This document shows positions 35,365 to 44,545 of a DNA stretch of 64,000 nucleotides, piece by piece (within the stretch, counting starts at the first letter, position 1; the number at the start of each line of letters is the position of its first letter). A model generated the notes under the pieces. It did not search any database. It was given only the letters and a program-made list of their open reading frames with translations, and was not told the DNA's origin. The stretch is from the NCBI GenBank assembly GCA_052400665.1, contig JBQTGK010000011.1. One strand, given 5' to 3'. Made by a program: the position numbers and the translations under genes. The DNA is from JBQTGK01 sp052400665. Lineage in GTDB: Bacteria; Bacteroidota; Bacteroidia; Bacteroidales; Marinifilaceae.

Positions 35365-36600
35365 CTATTTAAAGACCTTAATTTCTGATAATATTTTTGT
35401 ACTAGCTCCTCTTTTTTCGTCTACATAATTCTTAGACTTTTGTCCGGATTCGGTTCTTTCTGGGACATTTTCATAGTAGGAGTCTAATAATTTAGATAGC
35501 TCAATAAAATTATCATAACTATTTGAAGCTCCAATTTCAATTAAATCTTTTGCCTCTTGAAACTTGTGGTAATTTGGACCGAAAATAATAGGCAAACCAA
35601 AGGTGGCAGCCTCTAAAGTATTGTGAATTCCTCTACCAAATCCGCCTCCAATATAGGCAAGTGTACCGTATCGATATAAAGAAGATAAAACCCCAATACA
35701 ATCTATCACTAGAACTTCAGCATTATCAATTTCCTGTTTTGATGCTTGGGTATATCTCACCCAGCTTTTTGCAATTTTAGAGGTAATTGCATTTATATGA
35801 CCTTCATCAACCTCGTGTGCGGCAATAATGTATTTGTAATTATTTTGAGAAGTATTAAGATAATTTATGATGTTCTCCTCATCTTTAGGCCAAGTGCTAC
35901 CAGCTATTAAAACAGGTCGGTTTTGGCTAAAACCTTCAACTTTTGGTAATGTTTTAGATCCTTTGGCAATTGTATAAACCCGATCGAACCGTGTATCTCC
36001 GGTTAAGGTGACATTATTAAAACCGATACTATTTAGTAGGCTTACAGACTCATTATTCTGAACAAATAGATGAGTAAATGCCGTTAACATTTTTCGATGG
36101 AATTTACCGTATCGTTTAAAAAACAATTGATCGGGACGAAAAATAGTAGAAAAAATATAAGTTGGCACCTTTCTTTTTTTCAATTCCTTTAAATAGTGAT
36201 GCCAAAATTCATACTTAATAAAAAATGCCATTTTAGGATTTACAATATCCATAAAGAGCTTAACCTGAGTAGGAAAATCGGGTGGTAAATAAAAAATAAA
36301 ATCGGCACCCTCATAATTCTTTCGAACTTCGTATCCAGAAGGAGAAAAGAAAGTCAACAAAATTTTACACTCTGGATACTTCTCTTTAAACTTTTCAATT
36401 ACCGGACGCCCTTGTTCAAATTCTCCTAATGACGCAGAATGAAACCAAACAATATTTTGCTCTCCTTTGACAGCCTTTTCTAGTTTTGCAAACAAATTTT
36501 TTCTTCCATCGACCCATTGTTTGGCTTTTGGATTAAAATTAGCTGCAATTCTTATTAAAAGAACATATATTCGAACCGACAGGTTGTAAAAGAAAACCAT
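35365..36600 (-). CDS. waaA: 3-deoxy-D-manno-octulosonic acid (Kdo) transferase
   Basis: 411 residues, GT-B glycosyltransferase of the WaaA/KdtA family. N-terminal membrane-associated helix, then FHSASLGEFEQGRPVIE with Glu60 at the position of the catalytic base, and in the C-terminal half GGGFGRGIHNTLEAATFGLPIIFGPNYHKFQEA, the Kdo-donor binding loop. Adds Kdo to lipid A precursor at the inner face of the cytoplasmic membrane. Divergent from the 1149-residue outer membrane protein. Confidence 0.95.
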   Translation of the reverse strand: MVFFYNLSVRIYVLLIRIAANFNPKAKQWVDGRKNLFAKLEKAVKGEQNIVWFHSASLGEFEQGRPVIEKFKEKYPECKILLTFFSPSGYEVRKNYEGADFIFYLPPDFPTQVKLFMDIVNPKMAFFIKYEFWHHYLKELKKRKVPTYIFSTIFRPDQLFFKRYGKFHRKMLTAFTHLFVQNNESVSLLNSIGFNNVTLTGDTRFDRVYTIAKGSKTLPKVEGFSQNRPVLIAGSTWPKDEENIINYLNTSQNNYKYIIAAHEVDEGHINAITSKIAKSWVRYTQASKQEIDNAEVLVIDCIGVLSSLYRYGTLAYIGGGFGRGIHNTLEAATFGLPIIFGPNYHKFQEAKDLIEIGASNSYDNFIELSKLLDSYYENVPERTESGQKSKNYVDEKRGASTKILSEIKVFK

Positions 36601-36743
36601 ATTTGAAAAAAATTAATGTTTAACGCGATAGCTTCGTTATCTTTATTCTTTGCAAAACTAATAATTTTACGACTTAGATTCCGTTTAAAGACAAGCGATT
36701 TCTAATAAGAACATACACCATAAACCAAAGAAGAACAATTCTG

Positions 36744-39700
36744 TTGAAACAATTTATCCTCTTCATATTGCTAATTACCCCGATTTCAAGTTTGTTTGGC
36801 CAATCCGAAAACAACCTGAGATATAAGAAAATACTAATAAACAAAGACACTATACAAATAGATTCTTTACTAATACTACCATCAACAGTTAAGGTATTTT
36901 ATGGAACCCAGGAAGTAAATAAGGGCTGGTACAAAATAAATAGTACGAATGGTGAATTTATTGCAAGTCCGAAACTTAAAGCTTTAAACGATACAATTAC
37001 TCTTAAATACCGGATATTTGCTTACAATGTTAACAAACCAATTTATACCAGAGATATTTCACAAATAAATCTATCTGGAGATACTCGAAGAAGAACTTTT
37101 ACGCTTCGGAAAAATGATTATTCCAGAGGAATTTTAAATAGCAGCGAACTCGAAAAGCAAGGAAATTATTCTCGTGGAATTTCTTATGGAAACAATCAGG
37201 ATGTGGTAATGAATTCGAATTTAAATCTTCAGATATCGGGAAAATTAAGCGACGATGTAAATATTCTTGCAGCCATTTCAGACAACAACATCCCCATACA
37301 GCCCGATGGAAATACTCAAACCATTCAGGATTTCGATCGAATTTACATTCAACTTTACGATGACACAAAAGAATTAACATTGGGAGATTATGAAATTGAA
37401 TCTCCAAGTGGAGATTTCATGCGCTTTTACAAAAAAGTTCAGGGAGGTAAATTTTCGGGGTTAATCAGCAAAGGAAAAAATGGACACACATTAGAATCTA
37501 CTATTAGCGCCTCTATCGCCAAGGGCAAATTCAATAGAATGGAAATTCAGGCTTCGGAAGGAGTTCAGGGACCTTACAGATTAACCGGCTCCAACAAGGA
37601 AAGCTATATTGTAGTACTTGCCGGCTCGGAAAAAGTATTTATAGATGGTAAACAGTTAAGCCGAGGCGAAAAATACGACTATGTAATTAATTATAACACC
37701 GCAGAACTTACTTTTACAACACAACAACCAATTAATGGCAATTCGAGAATTATAGTTGAATTTGAGTACTCAGAGGAAAATTACTCGAGATACCTACTAT
37801 TTAATTCCAATGTTTACAAAAGCAGGAAAGGTAAAATCTGGTTTAATATATATCATGAACAGGATAGTAAAAATCAACCTCTGGATCAAAATTTAAGCGA
37901 AGAGAATAAATTATTGCTAAGCCAAATTGGAGATAGTTTAGAACTCGCAAAAATTACAAAAGAAGAAATTGTTGAATATTCGAACGACTATGTTCTTTAT
38001 AAAAAAATCAGTAAACAAATTAACAATAACGATTATGATATTTACGAATATTCGACCCAGACAGATAGTGCAATTTATAGGGTAAATTTTTCTTATGTAG
38101 GCAATAATAGTGGTAATTACATACAAACCAATAGTGTTGCAAACGGAAGAGTATTTGAATGGATCGATCCTGTTAATAATATCCCGCAAGGCGATTATGC
38201 TCCTTTGGCGCAATTAGTAAGCCCCAAAAAACAGCAAATGATTACCCTGGGTGCCAATTACCAGATTGGAGAAAGCACTGCGACCAAATTAGAATTGGCA
38301 TTAAGTAATCGTGACCTGAACACCTTCTCCTCTTTAAATGATAACGACAATAAAGGAATTGCTGCCAATTTTGAATTAAGTAAAAAAACGAATGTTGCAG
38401 ATACCAATAAATATCTACTTAACGAATTCAACTTTCATTTTATCCAGGATAATTTTGAGGAGATAGAAAATTTTCGCTCTGTTGAATTTGAGCGAGACTG
38501 GAACATCGACGAACTAAGCAGCACAAAAAATGAAAGCTACTACTCTTTAAACAATTCGTTTATTAATAACAATTGGGGTTCGGCAAGCTACAACTTATCT
38601 TTATTACAAAAGGAATCGAGCTATAGCGGAATAAAGCATGATTTTAGTTTAAAATACCAACAGAAAAAACTATCTGTACTTTTTACGGGAAACTCTCTGT
38701 CTACAACGCAAGAAGAAATAGAAAGCAATTTTTACAGGCACAAACTAAATACAAATTACTCTTTAAATTTTGTAAAAATAGGATTGGAAACCGAAAATGA
38801 AAATAATAAGTTTAAAAATAAAGACGAAAACACAGTATTAAACAATAGCTTTTCTTTTTACTCCTATAAATTTTACATTACAAACGAAAACTCTTCAGTT
38901 AATGAGTTTACTGCCTATTATAAAAAGAGAAGAGATTATTCGCCCAAAGATCTTAAACTTAAAATACAAAGTGAATCGGAAGATTTTGGTGGTAAAATAT
39001 GGTTAAATAAAAATAGTAACAATCAATTAAAAGTAGAATCGATTTACCGCAAATTTTCAATTTTAGATGATTTGTACAGCTCCGAAGAACCTGAAAATAC
39101 ATTCCTTGGTAAATTGGAACATCAAGCTCGAATAAAAAAAGGCCTGCTACAAAGCTCAACTTATTATGAGTTAGGTTCGGGCTTAGAAAGTGAAAAAGAA
39201 TATTCGTATGTTAAAGTAAACGACGGACAAGGAGTTTATCGCTGGACGGATTACAACGAAAATGACATTAAAGAAGTAAATGAGTTCGAAATAGCTAGTT
39301 TTAAAGATGAAGCAAACTATATTCGTGTGGCCACAAACACTACTAATTACCAAAAAGTACATACCAGCGAATTTCGTCAAACTATTAATTTGCGTTTAAA
39401 AAGACTAAAAGGCAAGTCAAAATTTACAAGCTTCCTTTCCAGATTTAACAATCGTTTTGCTTACCGAATTTCTAAAAAAAGCCTGAAGAATGATTTTAAC
39501 TTATATGCGAATCCTTTTCAATCTCAATCATCAAACGAGTATTTAATTACCATTAACTCAAGCATTCAAAACACGCTTTCGTATCGAAAAGCAAAATCGA
39601 AAACCAGTTGGGATATTCTACACCTTAGTAACAAAGGCAAACAACTCTTGAGCCAGGGTTTTGAACGAAGAAAGTATCATCAAAACGGATTCCGTTTTAA

Positions 39701-40193
39701 TTGGAGAATAGGCAAATCGAATCAGTTAAACAATCGAATCGATTTTGGAAAAAAAAGCCTCTACAGCGAAAATTTTACAAATCAAAACTATCGCATAAAT
39801 GAAATTAAGAACGCACTAAAACTTAAATTTCAAACCAGTTTGGTATTTCAATTTGGCCTAAACTACACTTTTAATCAAAAAGAAAATAGTATGGCAACAG
39901 AAAAATCTATAACCCATAATGCTGGTGCCGATTGTCAATATTCTATCGTGAAAACCGGCAAGTTAAGAGCCAGTTTTAACTTTCTAAATATTGATTACAA
40001 TGATAACTCAGGTACTTCTATTGCCTATGAAATGCTAGAGGGTTTTTTACCTGGCAACAACAGTACCTGGAGCCTATCTTACAATCAGCAACTCTCGAAA
40101 GTTTTTCAGATGAATATTAGCTACAACGGCCGCCAAAGTGAAGGTGGAAAAACCATTCATGTTGGAAGCATGGAGGTAAGAGCATATTTTTAA
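36744..40193 (+). CDS. Large outer membrane beta-barrel-like protein
   Basis: 1149 residues starting at a TTG (no ATG fits); the first residues form a signal peptide (KQFILFILLITPISSLFGQ). Region 150-360 contains IFIDGKQLSRGEKYDYVINY and LTLGDYEIESPSGDFMRFYKKVQ, patterns also seen in SprA-like Bacteroidota surface proteins; the rest is long, strand-rich and Asn/Ser/Lys-rich as in large barrels, with few hydrophobic segments. Ends in an aromatic-type strand (VRAYF). Function unknown; a role in surface structures or type IX secretion is only inference. Stands alone between waaA and a HAD gene. Confidence 0.75.
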   Translation: MKQFILFILLITPISSLFGQSENNLRYKKILINKDTIQIDSLLILPSTVKVFYGTQEVNKGWYKINSTNGEFIASPKLKALNDTITLKYRIFAYNVNKPIYTRDISQINLSGDTRRRTFTLRKNDYSRGILNSSELEKQGNYSRGISYGNNQDVVMNSNLNLQISGKLSDDVNILAAISDNNIPIQPDGNTQTIQDFDRIYIQLYDDTKELTLGDYEIESPSGDFMRFYKKVQGGKFSGLISKGKNGHTLESTISASIAKGKFNRMEIQASEGVQGPYRLTGSNKESYIVVLAGSEKVFIDGKQLSRGEKYDYVINYNTAELTFTTQQPINGNSRIIVEFEYSEENYSRYLLFNSNVYKSRKGKIWFNIYHEQDSKNQPLDQNLSEENKLLLSQIGDSLELAKITKEEIVEYSNDYVLYKKISKQINNNDYDIYEYSTQTDSAIYRVNFSYVGNNSGNYIQTNSVANGRVFEWIDPVNNIPQGDYAPLAQLVSPKKQQMITLGANYQIGESTATKLELALSNRDLNTFSSLNDNDNKGIAANFELSKKTNVADTNKYLLNEFNFHFIQDNFEEIENFRSVEFERDWNIDELSSTKNESYYSLNNSFINNNWGSASYNLSLLQKESSYSGIKHDFSLKYQQKKLSVLFTGNSLSTTQEEIESNFYRHKLNTNYSLNFVKIGLETENENNKFKNKDENTVLNNSFSFYSYKFYITNENSSVNEFTAYYKKRRDYSPKDLKLKIQSESEDFGGKIWLNKNSNNQLKVESIYRKFSILDDLYSSEEPENTFLGKLEHQARIKKGLLQSSTYYELGSGLESEKEYSYVKVNDGQGVYRWTDYNENDIKEVNEFEIASFKDEANYIRVATNTTNYQKVHTSEFRQTINLRLKRLKGKSKFTSFLSRFNNRFAYRISKKSLKNDFNLYANPFQSQSSNEYLITINSSIQNTLSYRKAKSKTSWDILHLSNKGKQLLSQGFERRKYHQNGFRFNWRIGKSNQLNNRIDFGKKSLYSENFTNQNYRINEIKNALKLKFQTSLVFQFGLNYTFNQKENSMATEKSITHNAGADCQYSIVKTGKLRASFNFLNIDYNDNSGTSIAYEMLEGFLPGNNSTWSLSYNQQLSKVFQMNISYNGRQSEGGKTIHVGSMEVRAYF

Positions 40194-40282
40194 AAACAGC
40201 AAACTACTATAATTAAATTTAAATTCTGACATAATTCTCGTGCTAAAAATGTAAATTTAAAGGTTAAACTAATTTTAAATTT

Positions 40283-41140
40283 ATGGTAGAACAGATAAAG
40301 ATTGTGGTTAGCGATTTAGATGGCACTCTATTACCCTCGTTGGGAGAAATAAGTGATAGAAATTACAAATGCCTGGAACAATTAAAAGAATCGAATATCA
40401 TAAGAGTTATCGCAACAGGAAGAAACCTGTATTCTGCCATGGCTGTTTTACCTGATAATTTCCCTATTGATTACCTGATATTTTCATCGGGAGCAGGAAT
40501 TATGAGGTGGGACACAAAGAAATTAATATACTCGCAACAAATTGAAGCTAAAGAAGTACGTGAATTGTCACAAATTTTAGTCGATCATGAAATTGACTTT
40601 ATGATTCTTGATCCAATACCAATGAATCATCAGTTTTGGTATTATCAAAGCGGACATAAAAATGCCGATTTTGACAGAAGATTAAACCTTTACAAACAAT
40701 TTGCCACTCCTATAGGAAAAATTGAAGACACCCAAAGAGATGCCTGCCAAATATTGGCAATTTTACCCAATAAAGAAGATTGGTTTGAAGAGTTAAAAAC
40801 CAAATTCGACGATATAAAAATTATTCGTGCAACATCGCCTTTGGATCATGAATCAATATGGATGGAGATTTTTCCTCTGCACATTTCGAAAGGACATGGT
40901 TGCCAATGGCTGTGTAATAAACTTGGAATTAGTCCCGAAAATTCCTTTGTAATTGGTAACGACTATAACGATATTGACCTGTTAGAATGGGGCAAGCATT
41001 GTTTTGTTGTTGAAAATGCGCCAAAACATTTAAAAGAAAAATATAAAACCACCAAAAGTGTGATTCAAGATGGTTTTGCTTTGGCAGTAGATCAAACTTT
41101 AAAATGCTTATCCTGCGAACAGATAAGCATTAAAAAATAA
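40283..41140 (+). CDS. Cof-type HAD-IIB phosphatase
   Basis: 285 residues. HAD motif I SDLDGTLLPS with Asp11 nucleophile and Asp13; cap insertion of the IIB type; motif IV VIGNDYNDIDLLEWG. Family enzymes dephosphorylate sugar phosphates, pyridoxal phosphate or FMN; specificity cannot be told. It follows the outer membrane protein gene by 89 bp and is convergent with ald. Confidence 0.93.
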   Translation: MVEQIKIVVSDLDGTLLPSLGEISDRNYKCLEQLKESNIIRVIATGRNLYSAMAVLPDNFPIDYLIFSSGAGIMRWDTKKLIYSQQIEAKEVRELSQILVDHEIDFMILDPIPMNHQFWYYQSGHKNADFDRRLNLYKQFATPIGKIEDTQRDACQILAILPNKEDWFEELKTKFDDIKIIRATSPLDHESIWMEIFPLHISKGHGCQWLCNKLGISPENSFVIGNDYNDIDLLEWGKHCFVVENAPKHLKEKYKTTKSVIQDGFALAVDQTLKCLSCEQISIKK

Positions 41141-41161
41141 TAAAACGTATTTTACAGCAAT

Positions 41162-42391
41162 TTACATTGCTGCCAGCAACAAATCGATATCCTTTGCTAA
41201 AATACCAAAAGTATCGCCTAATTTTCTGTTTGTTAAAATACCCCGATATACATAAGTACCGTGCCGTAAACCAATATCATGTTTAATAAATTTATGAATT
41301 CCCCCATTTTGTCCAACATTTAAAAGTAACGGTGAACAAATGTTACTTAAAGCCAAAGAAGCCGTTCTTGAAACATGCGATGGCACATTAGGCACACAGT
41401 AATGTAATACACCATGTTTTTTATATACCGGATCTCTGTGGGTTGTAAGCATCGAAGTTTCGAAACATCCTCCCTGATCGATACTTAAATCAATAATAAT
41501 AGAACCTGATTTCATAGACTGCACCATTTCTTCGGTTACCATATACCCTTTGTAATCGCTCTCATGTCGCATCGCACCAATTACCACATCGGCCGAAGCT
41601 AAAGCTTTCTGAAGCACATGAGGATGAAAAATTGATGTAAATACCCGGTGACCAAGATGATCTTCCAATCGGCGCAAGCGGTAAATAGAATCGTCGAAGA
41701 CCTTTACCATAGCTCCCAAGCCAAAGGCGGCTCTGGTAGCAAATTCGGCTGCTGTGCCAGCTCCCAAAATAACCACTTCGGTTGGAGTTATACCAGTAAT
41801 ACCACCTAACATAACACCTTTTCCTCCATGGGCCTTACTCAGATATTCGCCAGCAATCATTATGGAAGAGATTCCTGCTATTTCGGCCATTGAACGAACT
41901 ACCGGAAAATAATTGTTTCTGTCTTTTACCAGCTCTAAAGCGATGGCAGTCACTTTTTTTTGCATTAACTTACGCACATTCTCTCCACACTGGCTCTTTG
42001 TTTGTAAGGCCGAAAATAGAATCTGATTTCCTTTTAGCATGTCAATTTCGTGTCCTGAGAAAGGAGAAACCTGCATTACTACATCGCATTGATATACTTC
42101 TTTTTTCTGATTTACGATAAGTGCGCCATTCTCGCTATATTCTTTATCGGTATAATTAGATGCCAAACCCGCTCCGCGTTCCATGATCACTTCATGGCCA
42201 TTACTCACCAAAAGTTCTACCGACTGAGGTGTTAAGCACACCCTATTCTCTCCTCTGTAGTCTTCACGGGGAATTCCAATCGCAAGTTTCTTATGTCTGC
42301 GTTCTAATTCCAACATTTCTTCCTTGGGCTGGTAAAAACCATGTCCCAATGGAAAATTCTTAGATCTATCACTTAACGGCGCCATACACAA
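41162..42391 (-). CDS. ald: Alanine dehydrogenase
   Basis: 409 residues, about 35 longer at the N-terminus than typical Ald. IGIPREDYRGENRVCLTPQSVELL and GHEVIMERGAGLASNYTDKEY are the N-terminal signature; Rossmann motif VVILGAGTAAEFATRAA; IIDLSIDQGGCFET; and PNVPSHVSRTASLALSN near the C-terminus. Reversibly interconverts alanine and pyruvate with NAD. Last gene after porW-porX-tsaE; spacing to tsaE 86 bp. An alternative start two codons later (MAPLSDR) is possible. Confidence 0.93.
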   Translation of the reverse strand: MCMAPLSDRSKNFPLGHGFYQPKEEMLELERRHKKLAIGIPREDYRGENRVCLTPQSVELLVSNGHEVIMERGAGLASNYTDKEYSENGALIVNQKKEVYQCDVVMQVSPFSGHEIDMLKGNQILFSALQTKSQCGENVRKLMQKKVTAIALELVKDRNNYFPVVRSMAEIAGISSIMIAGEYLSKAHGGKGVMLGGITGITPTEVVILGAGTAAEFATRAAFGLGAMVKVFDDSIYRLRRLEDHLGHRVFTSIFHPHVLQKALASADVVIGAMRHESDYKGYMVTEEMVQSMKSGSIIIDLSIDQGGCFETSMLTTHRDPVYKKHGVLHYCVPNVPSHVSRTASLALSNICSPLLLNVGQNGGIHKFIKHDIGLRHGTYVYRGILTNRKLGDTFGILAKDIDLLLAAM

Positions 42392-42477
42392 AATTGTAAG
42401 ATTAAAACAGGATACTTACCTATACTTAGGAATTACAATTTAAGAAAATTTTGGCTTTTTCTCACTTTTGATTTTAG

Positions 42478-42897
42478 CTAATAAATAATACGGATTGAAC
42501 GGGCACCATCTGCTTCTTCATTAAAATGAACTTCAACCGTATCGTTTGGTAAAATAGAGGCTATTTTTTCGGGCCATTCGATAAAACATAAGGCATTACT
42601 ATAAAAATAATCCTCGTAGCCAAAATCATAAGCTTCCTGCACATCATCAATTCTATAAAAATCGAAATGATAAATAACTGCTTCCTTAGCTGTATGATAT
42701 TCGTTAACGATGGCAAAGGTAGGACTGTTAATCGTATCCGTAACCCCCAACTCTTCGCAAATGGCTTTTACAAAAGTTGTTTTACCAACTCCCATTGCTC
42801 CATGCATGGCAAATATTCGCTTGTTGCCAACCAGTTTTATAAATTCTTTGGCAACCTTATTAATCTCATTAAGTGAATTGATTTTTAATTCGCTCAT
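42478..42897 (-). CDS. tsaE: tRNA threonylcarbamoyladenosine (t6A) biosynthesis ATPase TsaE
   Basis: 139 residues. Walker A GAMGVGKTTF at about 33-42 followed by VKAICEELGVTDTINSPTFAIVNEY and FDFYRIDD, the standard TsaE signature. Works with TsaB/TsaD to make t6A in ANN-decoding tRNAs. Only 21 bp from porX, so probably co-transcribed. Confidence 0.96.
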   Translation of the reverse strand: MSELKINSLNEINKVAKEFIKLVGNKRIFAMHGAMGVGKTTFVKAICEELGVTDTINSPTFAIVNEYHTAKEAVIYHFDFYRIDDVQEAYDFGYEDYFYSNALCFIEWPEKIASILPNDTVEVHFNEEADGARSIRIIY

Positions 42898-42918
42898 TTC
42901 TCTTTTATGTATTGATAA

Positions 42919-44478
42919 TTAAACCTTACGAGGACTAAGCGTTACCAAAGGAACAATCATCTCTTCTAAAGAAATTCCTCCATGCTGAAAGGTATTTCGA
43001 TAGTAAGAACTATAGTAATTAAAATTGTTCGGGTAAGCCAAAAAGTCTTCGCCAAATGCAAAGATATAAGAAGAACTTACATTTACTTGTGGAAGCTGTG
43101 CTTTTCGAGGATCGGTAACTTCAAAAACTTCTTTCGATTTATAATTCAGGTTCTTTCCTTGTTTGTAACGAAGGTTGGTATTGGTTTGTCTGTCACCAAT
43201 TACCTTAATTGGGTTTTGCACCCGAATAGAACCATGATCGGCAGTAATAATTAGTTTTACATTTTGTTCGGCCAGCTTTTTAATTAACTCCAAAAGCATA
43301 GAGTGTTCGAACCACGATAAAGTTAAGGATCGGTATGCTGCCTCATCGGCTGCCAAATCTCTAATCATTTCGCTTTCTGTTCTAGCATGTGAAAGTATAT
43401 CAACAAAATTATAGACAAATACACTTAACTGAGAATTAAGAATAGAATTAAGGTTATCGAGCACTTTAGCTCCCATTTTCTCATTATTAATTTTCTCGTA
43501 ATGATAAGTATAGTCTTTATAGTGTCTTTTAAACTGGAAACCTATAAAATCTTCTTCATGAATATTTTTACTTGTCTCTGCATCTTCGTCAATCCAGTAA
43601 TCGGGGTATCGTCGTTGAATTTCCAATGGCATTAAGCCTGAGAACATAGCATTACGGGCATACTGTGTAGCTGTTGGTAAAATAGAATAACACATCGAAT
43701 CATCTTCGAGCGTATAATACTGGTTAATAACCGGATATAAGGTTTGCCACTGATCGTAACGCAAATTATCAATTAAAATAAATGCTACTTTTTGCCCTTT
43801 ATCTAATAGTGGATATACTTTTTCCTTAAAAACATTGTTCGACATTAAAGGAGTTTTATCCTCAGAATTATCTAACCACGACAAATAATTTTTCTTTACA
43901 AAACGAGCAAATAAATTATTAGCCTCGGTTTTTTGCATGCGCAAAACTTCATCCATTCCCGAGTCTTCGATATTAGATAATTCCAACTCCCAAAAAACAA
44001 GTTTACGGTACATCTTCATCCAATCTTCAAAATCGCGGCAATCGTTAATTTCCATTCCCATTTGCCCAAATTTAGATTGGTAAGCCATGGTTGTTTTCTC
44101 GGATACAAGGCGTTTTTTATCGATATGCTTTTTAAGAGTAAGCAGAATTTGCTTTGGATTAACCGGCTTTATCAGATAATCAGAAATTTGTTTTCCAATG
44201 GCCTCATCCATAATATCTTCTTCCTCACTTTTTGTAATCATTACAATTGGTAAGGCCGAATTAATAGATTTTATTTCGCTTAAAGCTTCCAAACCGCTCA
44301 TTCCCGGCATATTTTCATCTAGTAAAACCAGGTCTAACTTAGTAGTGCGAACTATATCAAGAGCATCGTAAGCATTGTTACAGGACTCAAGCTTATAACC
44401 TTTACTTTCTAAAAAAATAATGTGGGGTTTCAATAATTCAATCTCATCATCAACCCATAGTATTGTTATATCTTTCAC
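42919..44478 (-). CDS. porX: PorX: response regulator with PglZ-type phosphatase domain (type IX secretion regulation)
   Basis: 519 residues. Receiver domain with Asp10/Asp11 and phosphoacceptor Asp54 (LVLLDENMPGMSG); helical linker; then an alkaline-phosphatase superfamily/PglZ domain with VAFILIDNLRYDQW and LPTATQYARN, where the Thr is the expected nucleophile, and ITADHGS and QHGGISLEEMIVP as metal-site strands. PorX pairs with kinase PorY to control type IX secretion, and its phosphatase domain acts on (oligo)nucleotides in studied homologues. Downstream of porW with 67 bp between. Confidence 0.95.
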   Translation of the reverse strand: MKDITILWVDDEIELLKPHIIFLESKGYKLESCNNAYDALDIVRTTKLDLVLLDENMPGMSGLEALSEIKSINSALPIVMITKSEEEDIMDEAIGKQISDYLIKPVNPKQILLTLKKHIDKKRLVSEKTTMAYQSKFGQMGMEINDCRDFEDWMKMYRKLVFWELELSNIEDSGMDEVLRMQKTEANNLFARFVKKNYLSWLDNSEDKTPLMSNNVFKEKVYPLLDKGQKVAFILIDNLRYDQWQTLYPVINQYYTLEDDSMCYSILPTATQYARNAMFSGLMPLEIQRRYPDYWIDEDAETSKNIHEEDFIGFQFKRHYKDYTYHYEKINNEKMGAKVLDNLNSILNSQLSVFVYNFVDILSHARTESEMIRDLAADEAAYRSLTLSWFEHSMLLELIKKLAEQNVKLIITADHGSIRVQNPIKVIGDRQTNTNLRYKQGKNLNYKSKEVFEVTDPRKAQLPQVNVSSSYIFAFGEDFLAYPNNFNYYSSYYRNTFQHGGISLEEMIVPLVTLSPRKV

Positions 44479-44545
44479 GTCTCTTAAATTTTAGTTGAAC
44501 ACATACTAAAGCAAACGGCAAGTTGAATTATTTATTTCGCAATAT

